The translations under genes were made by a program, and so were the position numbers. The notes beneath the pieces were generated by a model. That model made no database searches, was not told the DNA's origin, and saw nothing but the letters and a program-made list of their open reading frames with translations. Shown here piece after piece: positions 51,970-61,213 of a stretch of DNA of 64,000 bases (positions are counted from its first letter, which is position 1; each line of letters starts with the position of its first letter). Origin of the DNA: Alteromonas oceanisediminis (GTDB lineage: Bacteria; Pseudomonadota; Gammaproteobacteria; Enterobacterales; Alteromonadaceae); NCBI RefSeq assembly GCF_018474025.1, contig NZ_JAHCTA010000001.1:248001-312000 (forward strand). The letters are read 5' to 3'.

Positions 51970-52602
51970 TTAAAATGTATAGCCAAAGTAGTCTAAATCT
52001 TCCGCAAAACGTTGCTCCACAATAGCCCGCGATTTATCGCTATAGTAGCTGCGATAATCCAAATGGTTCGACTTATTCACATGCGGTAATCGACGATGAG
52101 AAATACCTAACAAACCACACAAACGACCAAAATCTTTATCTAGGTGCTCGAAGCGACCAATAAAGTCTGCGTCAATGATGCCATCTGACGTCTTAAAGTA
52201 GTCTGTTTGATTGAATAAAAAGGGCTTCCAACCAGAACGATCGGTCGCTCGACTACATGCAACAATAAACTCTTCAAAACACGAAGAATGAGTCAACACA
52301 TACTGCCAGATGCGATTGTAATTTGGATTCTGAGTTATTTCACGCTCTGACAGCGCTTTCCCATGTGCTGAAATCATACTGTACCAAGATACAAGACGAT
52401 CAAATGGATTACGCACAAAACCAACCTTAGTATACTTGCAGAATGACGCTCCCAGTGTACGCTGAGCATAAACCAATGGGTCGTGTGGACGCAAAAAATC
52501 TTGTAAATCTGCTATTTCATCCCTTAAATAACGACTTAAGCTAGTACCAGCCGTTTTTTGAATATGTATATAAAGTAACGAATGGCTGTGGCTGATGAGC
52601 AT
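51970..52602 (-). CDS. Sulfotransferase family 2 protein
   Basis: Predicted carbohydrate sulfotransferase, 210 residues. YIHIQKTAGTSLSRYL is the PAPS-binding P-loop (QKTAGTS, 15-21). GFVRNPFDRLVSWYSM (62-75) is the 3'-phosphate-binding segment with the usual R-P-x-R-x3-S/W pattern. DADFIGRFEHLDKDFGRL and the tail DLDYFGY are typical of the heparan/chondroitin-type family 2. It has no signal peptide, so it acts on cytosolic or membrane-facing glycans. It precedes the GT8-sulfotransferase gene by 47 bases. Confidence 0.9.
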   Translation of the reverse strand: MLISHSHSLLYIHIQKTAGTSLSRYLRDEIADLQDFLRPHDPLVYAQRTLGASFCKYTKVGFVRNPFDRLVSWYSMISAHGKALSEREITQNPNYNRIWQYVLTHSSCFEEFIVACSRATDRSGWKPFLFNQTDYFKTSDGIIDADFIGRFEHLDKDFGRLCGLLGISHRRLPHVNKSNHLDYRSYYSDKSRAIVEQRFAEDLDYFGYTF

Positions 52603-52739
52603 AGAAGATAACTTGAAGTCGTGAGGCAGTGTATTCTTAAAAGGATAATATCAAATCTGTTTACACTGTGCTGAGAATTCAAAAATTACTGAATACTGTC
52701 TTATACAGCTCCAATATCCCTAGGTGAAATTTAGGAGCA

Positions 52740-53609
52740 TTATTTCCAATTATCCGAATAAGCACCGGTTGCGCCCAATAAGCCATCCCAGATACCACAT
52801 AACATAAACTTAATCCGTTCTAATCGTCTTTCTTGTAACAGACTGTTTGCTAAAAATCGAATGGGTAAAACGCATACATTGCGTACCTTCCAGTAGTTAG
52901 GCACGTAGCCCCTGCGCAACAACAGAAGAATATTTCTAAACTGATAATACAACCTAACAGGTGAACCCACCTTATAAGTTACACCCGCGAACTTGCTTCG
53001 AGAATCCCCTAAGCGATGCACCATTTCGACCTTATCAGCTATTGCAACCAAAAAATTTCTATCTCGCGCGCGCCAGCACCATTCATGATCGACACCATCA
53101 ATAAAAAGTGATTCATCTTTTAAACCAGTATAAGAAATCTTCGACAAATCTATCATCATACCAGACGAAATAATCTGTGTTACGCAGACTAGATCTTCAT
53201 ATCTGGATATTTCTCTTTGGATTCTAGGCCTGATGGTTTTCTCTGAGAATGAACAAATAATTCTGGGACCAACGGCGATGAGTGGGCGATTCTGTTGACG
53301 AGAGGCGACTAATAATGAAGATAGTCTGAAAGCAAACGTTTCGTTTATCTCACTATCTTGATCAAGCAACATTGCGAATTCACACCCCACTGTTATTAAA
53401 TCTCTAAGGCCAATATTGTGCGCAGCAGCAACTCCTATATTGTTAGAAAAATGATGGTAGTGAATATTATCGAATTCCAGGTCAATTTTTGTCACCTCAG
53501 GTGAATTGTCGATAATCGACACGACATCAAACTGCTTGAACGCTGAGTGCAGTAAGCGTTCAGTTTGCCTCATGTCAGGTTTGTACAAAACGACAGCAGC
53601 ACCAATCAT
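52740..53609 (-). CDS. Rhamnosyltransferase-like family 2 glycosyltransferase
   Basis: GT-A enzyme of 289 residues. IGAAVVLYKPDMRQTERLL opens the domain, as in rhamnosyltransferases of the RfbF/WbbL kind. SIIDNS, HFSNNIGVAAAHNIGL and the DxD-type site in LLDQDSEI (83-86 for DQDS) follow. GVDHEWCWRARDRN is the acceptor-side block. The C-terminal basic amphipathic helices suggest membrane association. Donor specificity is not certain; no dTDP-rhamnose genes occur in the window. It starts eight bases after the GT2 gene at 53618 ends. Confidence 0.88.
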   Translation of the reverse strand: MIGAAVVLYKPDMRQTERLLHSAFKQFDVVSIIDNSPEVTKIDLEFDNIHYHHFSNNIGVAAAHNIGLRDLITVGCEFAMLLDQDSEINETFAFRLSSLLVASRQQNRPLIAVGPRIICSFSEKTIRPRIQREISRYEDLVCVTQIISSGMMIDLSKISYTGLKDESLFIDGVDHEWCWRARDRNFLVAIADKVEMVHRLGDSRSKFAGVTYKVGSPVRLYYQFRNILLLLRRGYVPNYWKVRNVCVLPIRFLANSLLQERRLERIKFMLCGIWDGLLGATGAYSDNWK

Positions 53610-53617
53610 AGTATTTC

Positions 53618-54517
53618 TTACCTATTAAGGAAATAACGGTCTACCTTGTAAGCTAGCTTAATTACTTTAGCTGGCATCGCGCGTAATAAAATCACAGAGA
53701 AAGCATACAAAACATTAAACAAAGTCAAATCATCCAAAGCACTCATTGCATAAAAGCGTGCCTTAAATTCGTGGACGGATTTACTCAATCCCCTTCGTTT
53801 ATAAAAATCATTAACACGTCTAAATTGTAGTAACGCGTTGGGTAGGTTTGCAAACTTAAATCCTTTAGCGCATAACTCTATCCATAAAAAATAATCTTGA
53901 GTATTTCTTAGCTCAGAGCGATATCTGAAGCCCTGAGAGAAAACGGAGAACCTAACAGCCACAGTAGGATGATTCAAAGCACAGCGTCTCGGCAGAACCT
54001 CTAAAATTTGGTCATGATGTAAAGGTAACAATCGTTTCCCGACAATGTTGCCCTTTTCATTGATCTCGACAAGGGAGCTGCCCAATACAGAAACATCAGG
54101 GTTATCATTGAGAAATTCCACCTGCTGACGTAACCTATCACAATCAGAGATATCGTCAGCGTCCATCCTAAAAAAGAATCGCGTGGTCGGCGAGTACGCG
54201 ATTACATAATCGATGACGTAGTTCATGCATCGACTAAGTCCGATATTCTGAGTACTTTTAAATAACATAAGATTTCTATTCTGTTCCTCCTTACGCTCAA
54301 GATAAGTGCGCATTTCTGGAGCAATATCGCCATCGATAACGATGGCATACAAGAAGTCGTTATAAGTTTGCGCGAGAATACTCTCTACCGCATGGGTCAT
54401 CCAAGCTAAACGGTCACCAGAATAAACAGCCATCGCTACCACAGACTCAAACTGGAATGAAGACTCAGCAGAACTGCTGATTGTGAAAGAATTACTCAAT
54501 GAAAAATGGTACCTCAC
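53618..54517 (-). CDS. Family 2 glycosyltransferase (AmsE-like)
   Basis: Inverting GT-A enzyme of 299 residues. After about 25 polar residues, VVAMAVYSGDRLAWMTHAVES then ILAQTYNDFLYAIVIDG opens the GT2 fold. RFFFRMDADDISDCDRLRQQ carries the metal-binding DADD and NTQDYFLWIELCAKGFKFAN the acceptor-side motif, a pattern typical of AmsE-like capsule enzymes. A hydrophobic C-terminal stretch may touch the membrane. The true start may be somewhat downstream of 54517, because the first 25 residues are not family-like. Donor unknown. Confidence 0.87.
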   Translation of the reverse strand: MRYHFSLSNSFTISSSAESSFQFESVVAMAVYSGDRLAWMTHAVESILAQTYNDFLYAIVIDGDIAPEMRTYLERKEEQNRNLMLFKSTQNIGLSRCMNYVIDYVIAYSPTTRFFFRMDADDISDCDRLRQQVEFLNDNPDVSVLGSSLVEINEKGNIVGKRLLPLHHDQILEVLPRRCALNHPTVAVRFSVFSQGFRYRSELRNTQDYFLWIELCAKGFKFANLPNALLQFRRVNDFYKRRGLSKSVHEFKARFYAMSALDDLTLFNVLYAFSVILLRAMPAKVIKLAYKVDRYFLNR

Positions 54518-54655
54518 ACTGCCATCAAATAAGTTAACAGATTGATGATAGTCAAAAATTAATATTTAAAGTATAGCAAATGTGAAGTGTGAATATACTA
54601 AAGATTATTTGGCACAAACCTTGATATGAAGCTTATATGACAAAAAATCCTCTGA

Positions 54656-56416
54656 TCACTCTTTAACTGCAAAGTTTTCCTGACGCAATGTTAAATTCGG
54701 GTTGTATGCGGGATCAGCTTCAATATAGTGTGCCCATCGTTGCTTGAGATGCTTCAATTCACTCTCAAAACGGATACGCTTTTCCTGCGTGTTCTCCGCC
54801 CCTCTCGAAATAGATTCATAGTGGTATAATTCAGCCTCTGCACAAAATAGATTGCGTAGACCTAGCTCAGCAATTTTGAGGCAAAGATCAACATCATTAA
54901 AGGCAATCGGAAACGCCTTCTCATCGAAGCCGTTAACTCGGTCAAAGTCATGTCTTTCGATGAGCAGGCATGCGGCAGTAACAGCACTGAAAGCATGGGT
55001 ACAAATAAGTCGGTTAAGATATCCTTCGTGATAATCTGGAAAGTGTTTATGCGCATGCCCAGCCCCACCACCATAACCAAGGATAACACCCGCATGTTGA
55101 ACACGGCGATTCGGATAATAGAGTTTTGCGCCCACGCAACCAATCGTAGGGCGACGCACATGGCTAACCATATGAGTTAGCCAATCCGGCGATATAACTT
55201 CAATATCGTTGTTAACAAAAGCCAGCACACTGCCATTGGCGTGTTTGACTGCAAAGTTGTTAATGGCGGAGTAGTTAAATACAAACGGATACTGAATGAC
55301 GCGAACCTTAGAATGACACTGTTGCAGAAAGTTAAAATAACTGATGGATTCAAGGTCGTCTGACTTATTATCAATAAGTAATATTTCAAACTTCTGGTAT
55401 GTCGTTTTCTTCAATATCGATTGAATACACGTTTCTACTAAGTCTTTGCCATTACGTGTAGGGATAATAATAGAAACAAAGGGAGCTGATTGTATCGGCC
55501 AATTGATTGTAGCCACCTTGCGACTGAGTGCGGAAGAAATACTAAAAGGCCACTGTCTCGCTGCAATTGAACGCGACAAATACTCTCCCCAGTTATTTTC
55601 GTAAATCGCTTTTCGATGGAATAGCGTTAAAGGAATATGATGTATAGAGACTTTGTGCTCATTAAAGTAAAGATGAGCTATCCACATTGCAAAGCTATAG
55701 GTATCGTTTTGATTTAATACTGCGTCGATCAGCGAATATTGTAAATTCTCACCGAATACGCAAAACCCTGAGTTGATATACCCTGAAGACAACTGCAAAT
55801 CTGGGTCCCACTGCGGATAAAATCTTGGCGCTGTCCGCGCCCCCTGTTCATCGATACTATCGCTATCACAGCTAATTACACACGACTGCGTGCGTGGCTC
55901 AGATAGATAGCATGCAACCGCGTATTCATGTAACAGTTCGCCACTTCGAAGCACTATTAAAGGCAGCTCACCATGAATATCTTCGTGACACTCCACAAAA
56001 CACACTTTACTGTAATGTTTCCAGCACTTTAGATTTTTTAAGTCATGTCCACACAGCACAAATATCTGCTTGATACGTTTCAGTGACTGTAGGTTTTGAA
56101 GCGACGTGAACAGTCCCTCAGGGTCACATACCTGCACCAAGCAGTTTGCCGATAAACTCTGCGCAAGCGCCTGCTCTTTAACCGCTAATTGTTGTAACTG
56201 ACTTTTTATCAGTCGGACATAGCGGCTCTGTGATTTTCGTGCAGATAGAGTTCCGTAAAAAAGATGAGAAGTGTGCAAGGCTCTCGAATAAATGGCCATC
56301 AATCGATGTTGATTCCGCAAGCTTGCACGCCAGGTATCGGGAAGAACGTGCAGCAGCCTCCTAAAGCCCGACAAAAGAAATCGCAAAACAGCTCGCATCA
56401 ATGTGGTCTCTGACAT
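54656..56416 (-). CDS. Double-module family 2 glycosyltransferase, first module degenerate
   Basis: O-antigen/capsule type enzyme of 586 residues. The C-terminal module, from about 313, is intact: FVSIIIPTRNGKDLVETCI, AFVNNDIEVISPDWL with its metal site, and GFDEKAFPIAFNDVDLCLKI. The N-terminal part (about 180-230) retains only the tail of a GT2 module: CDSDSIDEQGARTAPRFYPQ followed by WDPDLQLSSGYINSGFCV. This resembles the D-E-D-x-I-D...P-W-S-P-D-L motif of double-GT2 proteins, so the first module has probably decayed or diverged. It ends 138 bases before the next gene and starts five bases after the kpsE-like gene. Confidence 0.86.
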   Translation of the reverse strand: MSETTLMRAVLRFLLSGFRRLLHVLPDTWRASLRNQHRLMAIYSRALHTSHLFYGTLSARKSQSRYVRLIKSQLQQLAVKEQALAQSLSANCLVQVCDPEGLFTSLQNLQSLKRIKQIFVLCGHDLKNLKCWKHYSKVCFVECHEDIHGELPLIVLRSGELLHEYAVACYLSEPRTQSCVISCDSDSIDEQGARTAPRFYPQWDPDLQLSSGYINSGFCVFGENLQYSLIDAVLNQNDTYSFAMWIAHLYFNEHKVSIHHIPLTLFHRKAIYENNWGEYLSRSIAARQWPFSISSALSRKVATINWPIQSAPFVSIIIPTRNGKDLVETCIQSILKKTTYQKFEILLIDNKSDDLESISYFNFLQQCHSKVRVIQYPFVFNYSAINNFAVKHANGSVLAFVNNDIEVISPDWLTHMVSHVRRPTIGCVGAKLYYPNRRVQHAGVILGYGGGAGHAHKHFPDYHEGYLNRLICTHAFSAVTAACLLIERHDFDRVNGFDEKAFPIAFNDVDLCLKIAELGLRNLFCAEAELYHYESISRGAENTQEKRIRFESELKHLKQRWAHYIEADPAYNPNLTLRQENFAVKE

Positions 56417-56421
56417 AGTAT

Positions 56422-57594
56422 CTAACGTCGGAGCTCATAAACAGTAGCGACTAGAATTCTCGCAATGCCAAACAGCAACAAGTTTAGAACCAAGAACAAA
56501 GATATATTGTAAAACCTCTCAGGATGAGTTGCCTCTTCTGGAACGGTTGGCGATTCAACTGTTACTAAGTATTTGAGTTGCCGATAAGCTTCAATTCGAG
56601 ATTTTTCAAGCGATACTTGTGACGACGCATAGGCTTTAAGGGCTAACTCCATATCAATTTTATACTCACTAAATTTGGCTAGTAATTGACTAACACTTAG
56701 GCTCTGCTCTGATTCAGGTAATAAGGGGTCGAGATTTGCTTGCTGAGAAAGTCTTGAGCGTTCATTCTCGAGTTGTTGCTCAAGACTATCCAGTTCACTA
56801 CGCGTTTGTATTACCAGTGGCGCGTCGGCGCTCATGCTACTGAGTAGCAATCGCAACTGCGTTTGCTTAAGCGCTATCTCAGCCTCTAATGTATATGTTA
56901 TTTTCTGAAATGCCATACCCTCTGCTTGAGGATCAAGTAAATTGTGTCGGCGCTGGAAATCAAGCAATTTAGTTTTAATCTCCCGTAGTCTATTGTCAAC
57001 TACCTGATGTTCTCGCTCAACAAACCGTAACTGTTCTTTTGCTAGTGTGTGGCCTATTTCATTGATATACCACTCCGCACGTTCAACAATCGCTGTTGAT
57101 AACTTAAAGGCATAATCTACCTCAAACGCCTGCACAGATACCTCGATTACTTGTGATTTCTCATCAACAATAACTTCGACATGTTGCTCATAGAAGTCTA
57201 GCAAATCTTCCCGACTAGCATCACTTTCCAAGCGACTAAAAAAATCGTATTCTTGACTTGAATAGTGCCCAGAAAAAGCCAGTGTCTTCTCAATATGTTG
57301 CAACATATCATTAGAGTAAATGAACGCTTTGACCAGTTCAGTATCGGTACCCGTAGACCCCACTCCAAAACCACTCAACAAGGCAAGAGAAGGATCAAGC
57401 GTCATTGCAGAGTCTTGCTCTTTGACGATGAGTTTAGCGTGACTGACATACCGATCTGACGCGAAAAAACACTGATAGATACTGAATACAAGCAACGGAA
57501 TCGCAACGAAAAGGACCGATGGGCGCTTTAAATATCCGATAAGCTTTGATTTGTTATTAAAAATTTTTAAATTAAGTGTGTGTACCATCGTCAA
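56422..57594 (-). CDS. kpsE: Capsule export inner-membrane periplasmic protein (KpsE/CtrB family)
   Basis: Polysaccharide co-polymerase that bridges the ABC transporter and the outer-membrane exporter. The 390 residues have the family topology: a membrane segment near 27-44 (VLFVAIPLLVFSIYQCFF), a large periplasmic domain with long coiled coils (residues 180-330) and a second membrane segment near the C-terminus (LFLVLNLLLFGIARILVATV). The sequence SHAKLIVKEQDSAM and GTDTELVKAFIYSNDML match the first periplasmic module. The start overlaps the kpsT stop by four bases. Confidence 0.9.
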   Translation of the reverse strand: MTMVHTLNLKIFNNKSKLIGYLKRPSVLFVAIPLLVFSIYQCFFASDRYVSHAKLIVKEQDSAMTLDPSLALLSGFGVGSTGTDTELVKAFIYSNDMLQHIEKTLAFSGHYSSQEYDFFSRLESDASREDLLDFYEQHVEVIVDEKSQVIEVSVQAFEVDYAFKLSTAIVERAEWYINEIGHTLAKEQLRFVEREHQVVDNRLREIKTKLLDFQRRHNLLDPQAEGMAFQKITYTLEAEIALKQTQLRLLLSSMSADAPLVIQTRSELDSLEQQLENERSRLSQQANLDPLLPESEQSLSVSQLLAKFSEYKIDMELALKAYASSQVSLEKSRIEAYRQLKYLVTVESPTVPEEATHPERFYNISLFLVLNLLLFGIARILVATVYELRR

Positions 57595-58241
57595 AGCGCC
57601 TGATATCGTTTGATCCCTTGCTCAAGATCATTATGAAAAGTGAGTTGGCCTCGGTCTAACACTATTGCACTGTCACAAAAATGTCTAAGTTCATTCATCT
57701 GGTGACTAACCATAATAATATTTGCGCCTTTACGAATTTCCATTAGTGCTTCCTTTGCTCGGCTTCGAAATTTGGCGTCTCCTACCGAGGTTACTTCATC
57801 AATTAAATAGACATCAAAGTCGATCCCAATAGAGCAGGCAAACGCGAGCCGAGACCGCATTCCGCTTGAGTAAGATTTCACAGGCAGATCAAACTGAACA
57901 CCAAGTTCAGAGAACGCCAGGATTCTCTCCTCATAAGCAAAAAGGTTTTCTACACCGTTAATTCTGGCAATGAAGCGTGCATTTTCTCTTCCTGTCATTT
58001 GGGGATGGATACCAGTGGCTAACGCAACTGGCCAAGATAGACTTACGTCGGTTCGAATATGTCCCGAGCTAGGATATTCGCTACCGGCAATCAACCTGAA
58101 TAGTGTGGACTTGCCTGAACCATTAGCGCCAAGAATGGCAATATTATGACCTCTCGGTATTTCGAAACTTAATTCACGGAAAATGTATTGATTTCCCAAC
58201 GCACTAGGGTAGTACTTTGTTACTTTTTTCAGGCTAATCAT
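57591..58241 (-). CDS. kpsT: Capsule ABC transporter ATPase (KpsT family)
   Basis: Nucleotide-binding subunit of a capsule exporter. The ATG at 58241 is chosen over one at 58262. It creates a 4-base overlap with the kpsM stop and gives MISLKKVTKYY, the family N-terminus. The 216 residues contain Walker A ILGANGSGKSTLFRLI, the signature SYSSGMRSRLAFA, Walker B VYLIDEVTSVGD and the switch IMVSHQMNEL. It lacks the C-terminal sugar-binding extension of Wzt, so it belongs to the capsule type rather than the O-antigen type. Confidence 0.93.
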   Translation of the reverse strand: MISLKKVTKYYPSALGNQYIFRELSFEIPRGHNIAILGANGSGKSTLFRLIAGSEYPSSGHIRTDVSLSWPVALATGIHPQMTGRENARFIARINGVENLFAYEERILAFSELGVQFDLPVKSYSSGMRSRLAFACSIGIDFDVYLIDEVTSVGDAKFRSRAKEALMEIRKGANIIMVSHQMNELRHFCDSAIVLDRGQLTFHNDLEQGIKRYQAL

Positions 58242-59029
58242 CGGCTTATAGCCTGTTTCCAATATACAAAATACACCGCTAGTGACAAAAATAAAACACC
58301 AAGCACGACTGCACAGAAATAGTAAAAACTAACACCTTCATTACCATAGCTTGGCATCAACGCATAACGCGTTAGCTCAATCGCATGAAGAACTGGATTC
58401 CAAGTAAGATAGGGCCAAAATTCTCGGGGAATATCCTGTAATGAGAAAAATGACGCTGAAATAAAAAACATCGGGCGCGAAACCATCTCGCGTATCTTAC
58501 CAATTTCACTCACATACTGTTCAATAATCCCGAAAAATAACCCGAGAGAGCAGGCAAGCAGAATCATTAACGTAAAGTTTGCGATGAACGATAGTCCATC
58601 TGAAATTTGAATTTCCAAGCCAATAAAATACATAATAACCAGAATACTGGTAGCTGAAAATATTTTAACTAAAAATTCAAACAAAGCTGCAGCAATAACT
58701 GCACTGATAGGCTGAACCTGCCTAAACGCAAACAGCGCTTTATTCTTTTTAATAGACGATGCACACGAATTAAGCGTCCGCAAAAAACTTTGAATAAACA
58801 GAACACCAATCGCCATAAAAGTGAACGTTGGTAAAGAATGTGTGTAGGGACCATTAATAAATCCTCGAATGGACGACAACACAACAATGAATGCAACGGG
58901 ATTTATTACCGCCCAACTTAAGCCGAACTTATCATTAAATCCAGTTCGAATTTCTCGAATAAATAATGCAAATATAACATCTTGCCATATCTGCCATTTA
59001 GTTCTTTTTTGCAAGATAACCGAGGTCAA
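58238..59029 (-). CDS. kpsM: Capsule ABC transporter permease (KpsM family)
   Basis: Membrane subunit of the polysaccharide exporter, 263 residues. It starts with a cytosolic amphipathic region that includes the family motif LFIREIRTGFNDKFGLSW. Six membrane segments follow, with KIREMVSRPMFFISASFF between the fourth and fifth and WNPVLHAIELTRYALMPSY before the last, both conserved in KpsM/Wzm-type ABC-2 permeases. It partners the KpsT-like ATPase encoded directly after it. It follows the kpsD-like gene with a 15-base gap. Confidence 0.92.
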   Translation of the reverse strand: MTSVILQKRTKWQIWQDVIFALFIREIRTGFNDKFGLSWAVINPVAFIVVLSSIRGFINGPYTHSLPTFTFMAIGVLFIQSFLRTLNSCASSIKKNKALFAFRQVQPISAVIAAALFEFLVKIFSATSILVIMYFIGLEIQISDGLSFIANFTLMILLACSLGLFFGIIEQYVSEIGKIREMVSRPMFFISASFFSLQDIPREFWPYLTWNPVLHAIELTRYALMPSYGNEGVSFYYFCAVVLGVLFLSLAVYFVYWKQAISR

Positions 59030-59044
59030 AATGCGCTTTCTTTT

Positions 59045-60796
59045 TTAATCAATTGCGACATTGGCTGTGATAGCAATTTGATACAGTATCTGCGTAATAT
59101 CTTTAACACTTTGCATCAACTTACTGTCCACTTTAGGAAGTACCAAAATCTGGTCACCCGGCTGTAGAACGTAGCGCTCTCTATCCGAAAACCAATAGCT
59201 ACTTTCTTCTGCAGTCACGAATCGGCTTAAACCATTTGCTTGTACAACGATTATTTGTTCCGGATCCGCTCGCTCTGTATAACCCGCAGCCCAAGCGATA
59301 TAGTCTCCAATACTGGCATTTTGATTAAACACCAATGCTTGTGGCATGAGTACCTCACCAGAAACCTGAATTAGATCAGTATGTTCGGGTATTATGATTT
59401 CATCACCTTGTTCTAAGCGAATATTTGCGACGTTATTATTGTCTGCGACAACTACTTTGCCTAATGGTTCGACTTTTCGTGCTCGCTCTATAAATTGCGC
59501 CACTAATTCGGCTTCTTGCGCTCGAATCACGGCTTCACCATCGCTTGATGCTGGTGCCGTAAAAATACTTCTCTCTAACCGTTGCAGAGACTGCTCGATA
59601 AGAAACTTTTGTTGCTCTACAACACTTTCTCGCTTGATGTAAACATTTTTATAATTCGCTGATTCGGGGTCAATCTGAATGTGACTGAGTAAGTCATTAA
59701 GCCGAGTGCCTTTCTGTAATGTATAAAATGACGGGCCTTCATAACTTCCTGACAACTGAACACTGATGACTTGGGGACGAATGTCATCATTGAATAGCAC
59801 AACATCGCCATCTTCTACTTCAAAGTTAATAAATTCCTTATACGGAACATAAATCGATATAGGCCCAGATTCACGGTTTCCTGTAACGGCCACATGCGTG
59901 GTTTTCTTCAGAGGTCGCGAGTAACGAACAAGATCGCTTCCTGAGCGGTTATTTGGCGTTAATTCGAATCGAAATGGATAGCGCGCAGATCCTTCTACCG
60001 TGACCATTGGGCCCTGCTCAGCCACCAATATCACATCGTCATCTTTAAATGAGAAGCTTGGCAAATCTCCATGCTTGAGAAACTCATAAATGTCATAGGA
60101 AATGACTTTTTCACCGTTTCTTAAAACTGACACATGGCGGTAACTACCCCTTTTAGAATCAATACCTCCAGCATTGGTTAAAAAAAACAATACCGAGTCT
60201 GACGCTAAACCTGCGTACTGACCGGGACGTTCAACGGGTCCGGCAACAAACACACTTACGGGCGTTGCTGTTAATAAGTTCACATATACATTGACATTAT
60301 TCGGGTATATTCGCTTAATATTGCTTGTTACAACATTATTGAGATTCACTGCGGGCACATTGCTCACCAAAATTGGACCCACTTCAGGAACAAATATATT
60401 GCCTTGGTTATCGACTGTTACCACTTGAGAACGAACGACTGCACCCCACATCTGTATGGCGATTTTATCTCCCGGCGCCACTCGATACTGACTATTAAGT
60501 CCGTCACTGCGTTCAGCAACATAACCACCTTTGAATAAATTTGCTCCAAAAGGTTTAGGGGCATCATGCTCGCTAGGCGAGGGAGTTACCGGGGGCTTAG
60601 ACTGAGTGATATACCTACCACTACTTCTTCCATCAGACTGAATATACTGCGACAAATCGACTTGTTGAGATTGAGACGCAAGTTGAGCCTGTTGCAACTG
60701 CTGCTGAGTGAGGGTTTGAGCCACAATATTCGCGCTAAAAACAGGAAGACTGAAAATTAAACATACCCACAGTCGGCATTCTATTAAACTCTTCAC
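59045..60796 (-). CDS. kpsD: Polysaccharide export outer-membrane protein (KpsD/OPX family)
   Basis: Periplasmic/outer-membrane component of capsule export, 583 residues. A signal peptide is followed by a Gln-rich segment (QQQLQQAQLASQSQQ). The polysaccharide export domain contains YRVAPGDKIAIQMWG, and several SLBB domains follow (QVISVQLSGSYEGPSFYTL and QVSGEVLMPQALVFNQNA). The last part has VLQPGDQILVLPK, a repeat of the export-domain motif. Cleavage is probably after SANIVAQ; no lipobox is evident. The stop of the small lipoprotein gene overlaps its start by four bases. Confidence 0.9.
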   Translation of the reverse strand: MKSLIECRLWVCLIFSLPVFSANIVAQTLTQQQLQQAQLASQSQQVDLSQYIQSDGRSSGRYITQSKPPVTPSPSEHDAPKPFGANLFKGGYVAERSDGLNSQYRVAPGDKIAIQMWGAVVRSQVVTVDNQGNIFVPEVGPILVSNVPAVNLNNVVTSNIKRIYPNNVNVYVNLLTATPVSVFVAGPVERPGQYAGLASDSVLFFLTNAGGIDSKRGSYRHVSVLRNGEKVISYDIYEFLKHGDLPSFSFKDDDVILVAEQGPMVTVEGSARYPFRFELTPNNRSGSDLVRYSRPLKKTTHVAVTGNRESGPISIYVPYKEFINFEVEDGDVVLFNDDIRPQVISVQLSGSYEGPSFYTLQKGTRLNDLLSHIQIDPESANYKNVYIKRESVVEQQKFLIEQSLQRLERSIFTAPASSDGEAVIRAQEAELVAQFIERARKVEPLGKVVVADNNNVANIRLEQGDEIIIPEHTDLIQVSGEVLMPQALVFNQNASIGDYIAWAAGYTERADPEQIIVVQANGLSRFVTAEESSYWFSDRERYVLQPGDQILVLPKVDSKLMQSVKDITQILYQIAITANVAID

Positions 60797-61137
60797 TCGC
60801 TATCGCCTCTACCTATCGTCTGTATACCGGAAAGCACTGACGGAATTTGAATCCATTTTCCCGTGCGTTCTTTACAATACAATGTTTTTGTCAATCCGCT
60901 TGTGACATACCGGCAGTAACTTCCCGTTGCAGAATAATAAATTCGCGATACACCAAAGGACGTACTCGAACCATGTGGTGGCGTTTGTTCAAGTACTTTT
61001 TGCAATGAATCCCCTGCAACCCTGTAATTGCCTTGCTCAGAAATATCCACTAATGAAACTTTAGCGACGGGTTGATGAATCGAGGAACATGCAAATAGAA
61101 CCGAAGCGCTGCTAATCATTACTATTCTTTTAATCAT
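60793..61137 (-). CDS. Small lipoprotein of the capsule operon
   Basis: Unrecognised protein of 114 residues. The open frame extends to 61275 inside wecA, but the ATG at 61137 yields a lipoprotein signal, MIKRIVMISSASVLFACSS. LFAC serves as lipobox and Ser-Ser after the Cys favours the outer membrane. The mature part has SLQKVLEQTPPH and YCRYVTSGLTKTLYCKE, with two Cys that might pair. An internal ATG at 61119 is a second possible start. Its place between wecA and the kpsD-like gene, with a 4-base overlap, suggests a helper of the outer-membrane exporter; this is inference. Confidence 0.7.
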   Translation of the reverse strand: MIKRIVMISSASVLFACSSIHQPVAKVSLVDISEQGNYRVAGDSLQKVLEQTPPHGSSTSFGVSRIYYSATGSYCRYVTSGLTKTLYCKERTGKWIQIPSVLSGIQTIGRGDSE

Positions 61138-61213
61138 AAACTCTGACACTATAATATATGCGAAACATGATACCGCTAATTTTAACACACGCAATGTTGC
61201 CAAACACTTCAGG

